Positions 48,056 to 59,311 of a DNA stretch of 64,000 nt are shown here, piece after piece. Position numbers and translations under genes: made by a program. The notes beneath the pieces are model-generated. The model was given only the letters and a program-made list of their open reading frames with translations, was not told the origin of the DNA and made no database searches. This stretch comes from Agapanthus africanus. Lineage: Eukaryota > Streptophyta > Magnoliopsida > Asparagales > Amaryllidaceae. Each line of letters opens with the position of its first letter. Position 1 is the stretch's first letter. The DNA lies in assembly GCA_030015575.1 (NCBI GenBank), contig CM057338.1, positions 629,602,189 to 629,666,188 of the forward strand, given 5' to 3'.

Positions 48056-51000
48056 ATGGTCGCTACCTGGAGAGAGAGAAAAGAAAACACTCTGCGTATG
48101 CTCTTGCAAGATCAGATTGGTTATTATTTTATCTAATCAGGATGGCTCCCACTGTTTTTATCAAATCTTCCTTCAAACCCTAAAAGGAAAGACTAGCCGG
48201 GATTACTTACACTCTACAAGTTCGCCAATCTTTCAGCCAGGCCAGTGTCGGTACTTTGAGGGAGGTTCCCCGTGCTATCGCATAGACCTAATTACAGTAA
48301 ACCTCGTTTTCCCAGAGGCGTAACCCCGTTGACACCTTTCTAGAAACCTACTTGATCGGCTAATTGCAAAGTGCAAAACTCTCCCGGGAGTAACAATTAC
48401 TCGCAGTGGGTATCGGGATCCAACTATCATATAGAAGGTATGCAATCTCATTGAAAGTTTCAACACTTGAAACTCCCGATAATGGTTTTTACCCCTAGCA
48501 CCTATGACCTTGGCTAAGGTCAACAAATCATAGGTACTAGTCAAGTTCTACCCATCATTTCGTGATTAATTAGACCCATCCACATGACCCTTGGCTAAGG
48601 TCAACAAAGTCACATGACTGTCCTAACTAATCGCAACATATGCGGTGTAGGAAGACATCACTTAGCTACCGCACACTACGCCTCAGCTATGGTCGACAAA
48701 CGTAGCACGAATACTAAGTACTCTACTTCCTAAAATGACGGAGGGTTGCGAATAGTTTTTGTGAAAACCTTTAACGCTTTGAACTTGATCTCGTTGCGGA
48801 ATCGAATGGTTTTTAAATGGAATGTTTTTGAGGCTTTTCTAGTTTTGCTAAAGGGGTCACTCCCGGTGAGGGGATCGTCGGCCCTTTCCTCCTCGAATGA
48901 GGTGCGGGATATATCATATATATCACTGTGCAAAGCAGAAACTATAGAAGCAATCAAAAACAAACCGAGTGTGTAGCATCTGCCAGTTATTGCTAAAGGA
49001 GTCACTCCCGGTGAAGGGATCTCGGTCCTTTCCTCATCGAATAAGGTGCAGGATGTTCTACAAGAAACACCGCGATGCAAAGCAAGAACTGTAGCTACCT
49101 GTTTTATTTTGAAATTCGATTCCACAACATCAATTAGGTTTATTTTCTTTCATTAATCTCATTAATGAATATCCCATCATTTAAGTCCACCTAAACATCA
49201 CAGATAAATATAACGTACGCTTATGCCATCCGCATTCGCCACGATGTCCCGTCTGCACCGTTAGGTTAGGTAACTAATGCCAGAGCGAGGCAGGGCTAGT
49301 GTCGGTGTAAAACATAAGCAATGTCTATATAATATATCATATATACTATATATAATATCTATCTGAACACATCACATGATCACATCACAGATAACGCAGC
49401 AGAAAATATCATATGAAATATTGGATATACTAGGACGTCCGTGTTTTCAATACGAGCCAGTATAAAACACGGATTCCACGGTCGCGATGAATAGCCAAAC
49501 CCACACCCTAGACCCCTACAAGAGCGGCAAGCAACCCTACCAATTCTAGGGTTAGGAGACCCGGACTCGACTCCTCGAGATGGTCTCCCACTGGACCCTA
49601 GAACCCAGTTACTTGTGCTCCCCTCCGTGGGTCTATCCTAATGCGGAAAAGTAAATAATAAACAAAAGGTGACATCATCCGCAACCTGGAAGTGCCCCAA
49701 TAAAAGAATATTACATACAAGTTTTTACATGAATGAAAATGAAAAACACTCATCTCACATAAAAACCCCCGGCTATTCGAACACGACGATCCAATATAAC
49801 ATATCCAGCAACACATAACATCATATGTCATCAATGTAAGTAAATATGCGCATCCCAATTGTCGTTGACATATAGCAACGAAACCGGCGATACCACATAT
49901 TACACTTACGGTCACAGAAAAGAAAGTGTAAAACTACAACAGTTGGAATCCGCATCATCTTTAGAAATCGCATGCCTAGACCAGTGAATTCCTTAGACAT
50001 CGCATGCCTAACAATTATAAACCCCGCATTTTAGTCTCATTATCGAAAAATCTTTTCAATATCAAGTCGGGCAATTCAACAGGATTCCCGACATTCTGAT
50101 CGAATGCTCGTCGCAAACTTTAGTAGGCAGCTACACCCCCGATGCCGTCGACGAAGTGCACCAAGGCGGAACACCGCTGCCGCGAGCACCCAAACGGATG
50201 CTTTCGGCGACGGGGTTTTCCTACAGTCACTTGGTCGGGGCTATGGAGTGAGGTTGTCTATTAAGTTTACCCGGCGAGTATCCGCGTACACTACGTGACT
50301 GGGACGGACTTTTGATCGCATCAAAATTCCGTGGCAACCGATCAAGTGAGACTAAACTGCTATGTTTATAACATTCATCCAGTTATCTCATAACTACTTG
50401 TGAATTTCAAATGTTGTATCACATTCCGGATAAATAGAAAATGTTAAATTTTCCGATCGAACAATCGAACACCCAAGTTTTCCCGAAACAGCTCAACACA
50501 TGAAATAAGTTTAAAAACATTCAGTTCATGCCTCAGTACCAACGGTCCATCCGTAGAAGGGTCAAGCCAACGCCTCACATGTGGCACGCCGTACTGCCCC
50601 AAACCCTAAGGTTCAAAGGGCAGTTCAAAACGGTCACATAATCGAGTTAAGGTTTGTTGTCTTCTAGAGGGACCATCGTGTTACTTGCACTACTTGGAAC
50701 ATCATTAAACTACGGAAAAGTCCAATAATTGGAAATTTCCCGGCAGGGAAAAAAGTGGGTATTTATATCCGGTCGAACCTTTTAACATATTCTAAAATAT
50801 CCGGAAAACACATAGACAAAGTTTGATAATCCGATTGAATCTACGAACTCCTAATACAACCCAGAATATTCAACTCTTGAATAAATATTAAAAAATCTCA
50901 TAAAACTCAGCATTTAAATAAGGAAGTTACTGTGCAAAAATGGTTGACTGAAGAGGCTAAATGGGCGCAGAACCGCCGTATTAGCCTGCTAATGCCGCGG

Positions 51001-51194
51001 TTCCGCCGCGCTTTAGACACATCATTAAGTAATTTTTGCACCATAATTCTTAGAATTTCCTACTGAATTTTTTAAGCATTTTTAATTTACAAAATTCCAC
51101 GAATTACAAAAATGTACAGAGAGCATTTTGGAGTTAGGGTTTCGGTTCGATCGGACTTCTAACTCCGTCTACGCATCGCCTAAGGCTCTAGCTA
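48056..51194 (-). mobile_element. E4 interior: long 5' leader
   Basis: This is about 3 kb between the primer site and gag without genes. It shares blocks with the LARD leaders: the agagagagaaaagaaaacac word, the triple stem-loop (48500-48705), the duplicated domain (about 48856 and 48999) and a ccatccgcattcgccac block near 49225. The gag start itself is not clearly seen. Frames of 64-131 aa here are not convincing. Confidence 0.7.
48500..48705 (-). other. Triple stem-loop RNA motif in leader (E4)
   Basis: Stems occur at 48500-48535 (acctatga/tcataggt, 8 bp perfect), 48581-48616 (cacatgac/gtcacatg) and 48676-48705 (ctacg/cgtag). On the minus strand the loops carry ttgaccttagccaagg or a diverged form. 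Confidence 0.72.
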
Positions 51195-51207
51195 GGCTCT
51201 GATACCA
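51195..51207 (-). other. E4 primer binding site (initiator Met tRNA)
   Basis: ggctctgatacca on the plus strand, one base from the LTR at 51209. Confidence 0.9.
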
Positions 51208-51208
51208 C

Positions 51209-53433
51209 TGTAGAGTTCCTAGGCACACTAATGGGGTGTCACAAGGCATCAACCATGCCAAATTCAAATTTTACATGTGCCGGGAAACCCTAATACGGAT
51301 CGTTGACTAGAATTTTAGGCGAAAAAGAAACTAGTTAACAACTTAACTAAAAGAAAGAGGCTACAACCTTTGTAGATCCAGTTCTCCACTTCCTTAGCTC
51401 TATGTAGACGTCCCTCCGCTGTACAAATCGGATCTTGGACTCTAGTGTCGGCTTCATCGGAGAAAAAGGCGGGCTAGGTCATCGACTACGATGCCGAAGA
51501 TGATCTACGTCGAGGCATCACAAGATCAAGCTCCCACTTCACCAAGTCATGAAACTTGTGAAGAAAACACCCTATACTACTTGGCAAGAGGTAGAGGATG
51601 AAGAAATAGGAAGTGGGTTCACTTTAGAATTGGATTTCTCACTCTTTTCATCAAATCACCATTGATGGTTGCAAGCTTTTTCTTCTTGAAGAAGAAGAAG
51701 AAGATGAAGATAATATGATAAGTTATTTTCTAATAGAAAATAATATGATAAGTATCATATTGCAACCATGGTTATGTGTAGAGAATAAACCAAGGTTAGG
51801 TGAATGGTTAGGTTAGGCAAAGAAACAAAAATGGTTGAACTTTTTCAAAGCTTCATGAAGCTTCAAGTAAATCCAAAAAGCAACCATTTCTTTTCTTGCC
51901 TTAAAAGGAAATAAACAAATAAATGAATAAATAAATAAACTAAATAATCAAGAGAAGATTATAAAACCCTAACCATTCACTTAAACATGATTTAAACTAA
52001 ACATACACCCAAACTAGCATGTATCATCAAACATGATACAATCTTGTGCACAAAAGTATATCACATATACAACTTGTGTATTTCAAGTAAGAAAATCCTT
52101 TTAAAGTGAACCAATACTAGTTAATGCAAAGTAATATATCAAATATATATTTATACATTGAATCATTAAATCAATACTTGATTTAACGATCCGGTCATAT
52201 CGCATATAACCGACTAGTATCCAATGTATCGGCTTATCGAGTCAATCTTCGATTCGATAACTAGGTTATATCGCATACAACCAATCGATACATTCATCGT
52301 GAGAATGTAATACGGTATCACATACACGCATTATTCTCGGTCCTGCATATATCTCATATGCGCTCCTATTTCGTTTCGCTTGAGCCAGGAAACCTCTGTG
52401 TAGGACTCTAAAGACTCGTCAATACGCCGGCAGCAGATGATGATCATATCAAACACCCACAAGCTGCAAGCGTTCTGCTAAACGTAACGGCCACCCGGGT
52501 ATTGAGCGATCAGAAGATCGACGAGCAAGCCCGCTCACACTCCTGTGAATCCAACCAGTAACACTTACCGTACAGTCCGGTCTGTTCGTCTGATATGTCG
52601 CATATCTCGCCTAGGGGTGGTAAACGTCAGACCCCAGTAGCTCGATAAGTCATGCCCACTTGAGGTGTATAACATTCGTGAAACTACTGATAACTCTTAC
52701 CAGTATATCACTGCAACCCTGGCCAGGGATTTCCTGTTATGTCCAGTCGAGCATAGCGCAACATCAACCCCCAATACCGGGAGAGACAAATCCCCTCCTA
52801 TCGCTCATTGCCTCCATGTGAATCAGGACTGTACCCAAAAACCACCTGTTTGCACGACTCAGTAGAGCCATGGTAGGGTGGAAATCAAAGCACAGTGGGA
52901 GACACACAAGACTCTATGACGATCTCGGGTCAACAGACTAAGCTGTACCAGTGTCACCAGAGAACTGCCATCTGACGTAAGGTATAATACCATCTGGGAG
53001 TTCTCGGCGAGTCCGTTCAGTGTACCCAGTCTCCACTGAGCACCCGCATACCATCTCTGATGTCAAACACCAATGGATGTGGGATCATCCATCGCCCATC
53101 ACATGGGTCGAGAAGATATACACTAGTCTACTCTGGAATATCGATGCCCCGTCTCGATATTCCCACGACTAGGAACATTGAAGGATGTACTCATGGACTA
53201 CCCAGGCCCCACTAGTATGATCTGCATCATAGTCTTGGAAGTCGAGTACACATCCTAAGGGCTTTATCAACATGTAATCAGAGAGACAGAGAGTATACAT
53301 GTTAAGATAAAGAGCAACCAGATAGCGTACTATCATGTCGAGCAAGAAAGTCCTACCTATATATGTCCCAGCATCCACTACAATATACATCCAATGTACA
53401 GTAATGGCCTCTAGGGAATACATATAACTAACA
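51209..53433 (-). repeat. E4 5' LTR
   Basis: 2225 bp, same length as the 3' LTR. The right end taactaaca is followed by the aaaat duplication. Confidence 0.9.
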
Positions 53434-53438
53434 AAAAT

Positions 53439-54217
53439 ACGAATAACCAAGAGAGAAAATGAATAGTGAACAATAATACTAGAATACATATATAAATTAT
53501 TAAATCAAAACCTGATTTAATAATGCGGCTTAATCCTAAGCCACCCGTGTACAACGGGACATCATCCTCCAATACCCGGAAAGATGAATCCCCGACGATC
53601 CGATCATTGCCTCCATGTGGCTCGAGACTGTACCCAACTAAAACCTGTTTGCACGAGACTTTTGAGCCGTGGTAGGGTAGTAATCAAAGCATAGTAGGAA
53701 CTCACACGAGACAAATGACGATCTCAGGTCGACAGACTAACTTGTACACATGTCACCTGGGAACTGTTATCTAACAATAGGTATAATACCAACTAGCTGG
53801 TTCCCGGCGAGTCCGTCCGGTGTACTCATAACACAATGGGAACCTGTATACTATCTTAGGTGAAAAAGTAACACCAATGGCTTGTGAGACCTGGCCACCG
53901 CCCCTCGTCGGGGTCTCGATCAGTATACACTAGTCTACATTGGTGTATCGATGCCCAGTCTCGATACTCCCACGACTAGGGACATTTAAGGATGTGCTTA
54001 TAGACCCCCAGCTCCCACGTATATGATCGCCATCATAATGCTGGTAGTCAGGCAAGAATCATATGGGCTCTATCAATATATAAATGATGATAAAGACAAA
54101 CCAGATAGCATACTATCATCTCGAGTAAGACCGTTCTATCGGTATAGGTTCTCCCTCAATCATCATAATCACCTGCCCGCGATTATGATAATTGACTTGA
54201 GGGAACTATAGCCAACA
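53439..54217 (-). mobile_element. E6: 3' LTR, inner part (minus strand)
   Basis: LARD-type LTR sequence reversed, ending gccaaca at 54217, the LTR start on the minus strand. With 32117-32881 it makes a roughly 1.54-kb LTR, shorter and more diverged than those of E1, E3 and E5. Confidence 0.72.
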
Positions 54218-54218
54218 A

Positions 54219-54232
54219 TCTCCCACTTGCAC
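54219..54232 (-). other. E6 polypurine tract
   Basis: tctcccacttgcac on the plus strand, next to the LTR end. Confidence 0.8.
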
Positions 54233-56190
54233 TTAAGGCCAATTAATGCGCTATCGCATACTCACAGCTCGTGTGATACCGAACACCCAACTTCTTTACT
54301 AATCAGTTTCGGAAAGCCCGTTTGTGAAACTAATGCGTTCGAGAAATAACCCCAGTGAGTGGATCCGCTCCAATGTTTCTTTCTGTATCTCTCTATATCT
54401 CAACTTCGCGGAGAAAGCTATCCCCCCAAATGAGCAATACTTGTCTTAGAATTTGTCTGGATATCTGATGGGACCCAGTTCACAAATAAACTCCAAATCC
54501 AACAAAATTCTTAGACTGTATCATCCACTGAATTTAATCAGTATCCTGCGCCATGCCTTTCCTCAGTATCCGCTTGGACCACCTGTCCAACTTAATGTCC
54601 CTCAGAAGAGGGGAAAAACTATAACTCTGACAGTCACTCTGTCATCCAGGTCACCTTGGAAGCCTGAAATGATAACCGTCTCCTGAAGGAGGCTGTCGTT
54701 ACCATATCCCAAGAACATTCACTTATGTTCATAAATTGCATCCCTACATTTCTCCAGGACTGGATTAATATATATTTATTGTAGCTAGTGGAAAAAACAA
54801 TATCTGGTGTGGTACTTGACATTTCATGATTAACTCAATTGCCTAAGCAAGTGATATGCTAATCATGCAGATCCCTCTCCCCTTTAGTCTGTAAAACACC
54901 TTTAGAGAGGGTGACTCCATCACATGTAGGTACACCACCATGCCAGGAGTCGTCCATTCTAAAATACCTTTAGAATAAAGTCAAAGTACCCAGATTGGGA
55001 TACTTCCCAAATCTGGATCTAAAACCATAGATCTAGTAACCAGAAACCCTGATATCATATCCATATCCTATGTGGAGAAACAACTTTGTGACAACCACAG
55101 TATATCCGATCGTAGCATAGGAATATCTCTTCCTATCAAGTGCATCTCATCCCAATACCTGGACATTACTCTCTACTACCTTCTTAGCAGATCCATCTCC
55201 TATTCTGATGAAGTCAAAGCCTATGACTGTCACATCAAAAATTAGATGATCTATTTCCGCTATACCAGCTTTAGTCTATAAATAGACACAAGCTACTTGC
55301 CCACCTGCTTCCGCTGCCCCCACTGACTACAACAACCCTCTGGCAGAGTCATATAAACGTGCACTTCTAAAGCTAGTTTAGAATGACGTTATACTCATCC
55401 TCCTGCCGGGTCTTATAGTCTAGAACAGCAGCAATGGCAAGTCTGGGTAAATAAGAACCTCCCTGTCACCGTCTCTGAGAAGACCGATGTACCTCTCGGG
55501 TGCCTGAGGTTACCCACTAAATCTGCGGAGTGGCTAATGGAACGCCGAAACCAATTGAATCCTCAGGTTCTATTAAAACTTCAGTGATCGTTTGTGATTC
55601 TGGAATCACTTCCAGTTCTACCAGACTCCCACTTCTGTTTTTCTGAAAATATCCATTTTACTAAAACTTTGGAGAGTCAAGAACAATATAAATATTGATC
55701 TTCCCGATGGTAGAAAATTAACCCATAAATAGCCATTACTGAAACGTGCTTTGAGTTTATCCGGATTCTGGTTTTAAGCATCAGCCGGACAACTCCCTAT
55801 ACCATAACATCGTTAAGATATAAATTGATTATATATATATCTAATATAGAAACAAAAGCACTAATTTAATTGGAACCAGATTCAAAATCAAGCAGCTGTC
55901 TCTAGTGCATATCAACCAAATGGAAAAAAGCCAATCAGCATTACTCATCTAGGAGTGCATCCATATATGAGTAACTTGAAAGAGAAGCAAGTTCTCAAAA
56001 CCATTACTATCAACGGAATTCCAAACACAAGTATCTACATCTTCGATTTCCAAGAAGAATCCTGATACTTCCAATAGATGGTTCTTTACTTTATTCTTAT
56101 ACCTATAACTTCTCAATATCTGGACCTTGCATTTCAACGAAATACTTGTCCAGAACTGGAGAAGTCACAAGTAAACAGAATATAGTACGA
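54233..56190 (-). mobile_element. E6 interior, 3' part of a LARD-like element
   Basis: Runs parallel to the E5 interior at about 39050-41030, with more divergence. Similarity stops sharply near 56190 (tatagtacga), where unrelated hairpin-rich sequence starts. The leader, primer site and 5' LTR are not present to the right within the window. Confidence 0.72.
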
Positions 56191-56898
56191 CTGTTCCCCT
56201 CCGAACACGGAAACGCGACCGCGTAGGTCCGTCTTGCCTAAAATTCGGGGCAGATGTTAATTGGTGCTATCTTTCCACCTCTCCGAAGATGCCAAGTTGA
56301 TTTATGACACCATATATCGAAGGTTTAAACGGATGCGACCGATATAGCAGACTTCGTCAGATTCCCCCTCGTTTGAGGGGTTTTTGATTGTGGGGACGCT
56401 CTTCCCTGCAGGCGCAAGCCCCTGCAGTTAATTACGCCACCGCATCGCGGTAAGAACTTTCTCCTTCTCCAGATGGTCACTTCGTGTCGTGTGTGTTTGT
56501 TTTGTTTTTGGTTGCCCGTGGATTGTATACGGAGAATAATTTATATTGTCGCCCGTAGGACGTGGATTAGTCCAAATCTATATTTTCTTAGATTTGGGTT
56601 TTGGGGTTTGGGTTTAAAGATACGTTAGTCTCATTTGAGACTAAGATCAACTTAAACGTTCGTTAAGGATACATTAGTCTAATTTTAGACTAAGATCAAC
56701 TCAACGTTTGTTAAGGACACGTTAGTCTAATTTTAGACTAAGATCAACTCAACAGGATCATTTAGATCCAACAAAAGAGCATTTGAACTCTATTGTTTAG
56801 TTTAGGGACATTGCGGTCAATTGCCAGTTTAAGGACATGGTGGTCCAATACCAGTTAAGGACATGGTGGTCTATGAGTTTAAAGACCTCACAGTTAAG

Positions 56899-57438
56899 GT
56901 TAAGGACGTCATAGCCCGTGAGTTTAAAAACCTCACAATCAATGTTAAGGACATCATAGTCCGTGAGTTTAAAGACCTCACAGTTAAGGTTAAGGACAGC
57001 ATAGTCCATGGGCTTAAGGACCCCACAGTCCGATGTTAGTTTTAAGACATCACGGTCAAGGTTAAGGACATCATAGTCCATGGGTTTAGGGACCCCACAG
57101 TCCATTGTTAGTTTTAAGACATCACGGTCGAGGTTAAGGACATCATAGTCCGTGAGTTTAAAGACCTCACAGTCAAGGTTAAGGACATCATAGTCCGTGA
57201 GTTTAAAGACCTCACAGTCAAAGCTAAGGACATCATAGTCCATGGGCTTAAGGACCCCATATTCCGATGTTAGTTTTAAGACATCACAGTCGAGGTTAAG
57301 GACATCATAGTCCATGGGTTTAGGGACCCCACAGTCCATTGTTAGTTTTAAGACATCACGGTCGAGGTTTAGGACATCATAGTCCGTGAGTTTAAAGACC
57401 CCACAGTCCAGTTTAAAGACGTCATAGTCTGTGAAATG
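56899..57438 (+). repeat. Tandem array with 234-bp higher-order period
   Basis: Units start with gttaaggac or a close variant at 56899, 56944, 56989, 57061, 57133, 57178, 57223, 57295 and 57367. Lengths go 45, 45, 72, 72, then 45, 45, 72, 72, giving a 234-bp super-unit. Each unit contains ggac-N6-gtcc or gac-N6-gtc mini-hairpins. Because 45 and 72 are multiples of three, a 180-aa minus-strand frame stays open through it. Confidence 0.88.
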
Positions 57439-57754
57439 TGTGGTTGTCGGGACCCGTCACCTCTTTGAAGACGTTGAGGAATTACAACAACAAATATCAA
57501 AGGAGTGAAGATATGTACCCTTGAACCAGGATGAGTTGGTTGAAAGAGCAGATGTGCTCAGTTCAAGATAATTTGAGGACTTATGGCCAATCTTGGGCTA
57601 AGTCCAATAAATGTTTAACATTTTATTGTTCTGGCTATTAAGCCTTTAGTTGGGCTAAGCCCTTTTAGTAATACTGAGCATTAGGTCCTGACAATTTTTG
57701 TCTTGTATTGAATGCATAGCATTCATTAGAACAAAGTGTGATCTGACAATGCGC

Positions 57755-59204
57755 CACGTGGCGCATCAGGCGCTTTATGCCAGTTAAAGAGCGTGCTGCG
57801 CTTCTGTCGGGTAGCGCACATGAAGGGGAAACGTGTTGCTCTTTACGCTAAGCGCTAGTTTATAAGCGCGTTGCGCTTTTAATTTATGAACGTGTTGCGC
57901 TAGTTTGTCGGCGCGCCATTGAGTGACACGTGGCGCGCTTGGCGCTGAGCGCCATTCCATGAGCGCAGCGCTCTGTTTTAAAAGCGCAAAGCGCAAGTGG
58001 TGTCTATGGTTGACACGTGGCACGTTTTGGCGCTAAGCGCCGGTCCAAGGAGCGCAAAAACGCAGATCAAGAGTGCAAGGCACTTTTCCGTAGCGCAAAG
58101 CGCATTTGATCAAATCTATGATCAGAGAGCAAGTTTATGTTCTTTTAAAGGAGGCTTTGCCTCAAGATTTCAAGAACAAAAGTTCTTATTTGTAAAAGGG
58201 CGCTGCCTTTGTAGATCAAGGATCTGTGAATGAAGTAAATACTTTTTTTATTTTTATGATGCGATCTTTTGATCTCTTTTATGAAAGACCTTGGTCTTTT
58301 GTAGATCTATGATTTTTTAGAAGATAGTTCTTCTGTTTTAATGAGATGATTTCATCTCTGTTGTTCAAGAATTAATTCTTTACCTTGAAAAAATGATCTT
58401 CTTTTTCTAAGAGCTTGCTCTACTTTCTTTGAGTTTTCTCAAAGTTTGTAGGGGGGTTTCTCTATATAAGACTTGAAGTCTTGGGGCTTTTATATAGGGC
58501 AAATTGATTTGTTAAATCTGTTGAAGAGATCTTTCTCTGATTGATTTAGGGATATTTCCCCACCATTGGATCTTTGATCCTAGGGCTTCTGTTTTACAGA
58601 AGACAATCTTCTTGTTTTTAACAAGATTGGAAAGATCTTTCCATACAGAATTTATTCTGTCTTTTGGTAATTTTTATTTACCATTGGATCATTGATCCAA
58701 CGGTTCTCTGATTTACAGAGCACAATCTTGTTATTTGGAAAGATTTTGAGGAATCTTTCCTTAACAGAATTTAGTTTCTGATTAATTAATGATTTATCAT
58801 TATTATTAGATCTTTTGATCTAACGGTGGGGAATTTTATAATTCCAACGCCGGCGCACCCGTGCTTTGCACGTGGTGCGCTGCTTACAAGGCAGCGCACA
58901 CGTGTATGACACGTGGTGCGCTGCTTGGAGCGCAGCGCACCTAGCGCTAGCGCACACGTGCTTTGCACGTGGTGCGCTGTTTAGGGCGCAGCGCACTTTG
59001 CGCTAGCGCACCTACGTTTGACACGTGGCGCGCAGCGCGGAGCTGAGGCATCTGGCGCTAGCGTATTCATGTTTGACACGTGGCGCCCAGCGCGCCTAGT
59101 GCTGGATCTGAAGCATTGCTTCAACTTTTAAATTTTGAATTTTTAAAACAGAGCTTTGCTCTGATTGGGGGAAACAAATGCGCCCCCACCGTTGCGCTCA
59201 CGTG
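57755..59204 (+). promoter_or_regulatory. Cluster of eleven CACGTG (G-box/ABRE-like) sites
   Basis: Cores are at 57755, 57927, 58014, 58869, 58899, 58910, 58955, 58966, 59022, 59077 and 59199. Several read acacgtggc, the plant ABRE/G-box form bound by bZIP factors. They lie 80-1530 bases upstream of a TATA box. Chance would give about 0.35 in this length. Function is inferred. Confidence 0.6.
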
Positions 59205-59280
59205 GCCCACATGTGAGTGCAACGGTGGCGACATCTGCGCCCTTGGATCAACTCAGAAGTTAAAGAGGCATTTCAATGCC

Positions 59281-59288
59281 TATAAATA
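59281..59288 (+). promoter_or_regulatory. Candidate TATA box upstream of the PMD gene
   Basis: TATAAATA occurs 77 bases after the last G-box and about 715 bases before the presumed ATG. Transcription would start near 59312 if used. Confidence 0.5.
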
Positions 59289-59311
59289 GGACCTTTGGTC
59301 CCTTAGATGAT

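Larger units (their letters stand above)
32882..53433 (-). mobile_element. E4: decayed Angela-like copia element, whole ends, split by E5
   Basis: A minus-strand element has two 2225-bp LTRs, a Met-tRNA primer site, a purine tract and a 5-bp duplication aaaat (32877-32881 and 53434-53438). The LTRs differ at about 42 positions by eye (about 1.9%), or roughly 0.7 million years at 1.3e-8. The interior keeps recognisable gag-pre-integrase, integrase and RT segments with many breaks, so it is a dead relative of E2. E5 sits in its integrase region. Confidence 0.9.

Noticed and set aside
56797-57339. 180-aa minus-strand frame with DYDVLNLDCEVFKLT-type repeats
   Set aside because: It exists because the tandem units (45 and 72 bp) are multiples of three and lack stops in that frame. 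No promoter, start context or known repeat-protein family was recognised.
56899-57438. CRISPR-like alternation of repeats
   Set aside because: There are no unique spacers; all parts of the unit are repeated, and this is a plant nuclear context.
57784-58023. Short frames in the GCGC-rich part (79 aa minus, 78 aa plus)
   Set aside because: They are products of palindromic GCGC-rich words, with no conserved family content.
59186-59227. microRNA precursor
   Set aside because: The 19-bp imperfect stem is too short for a plant pre-miRNA and is one of a continuous series of hairpins.
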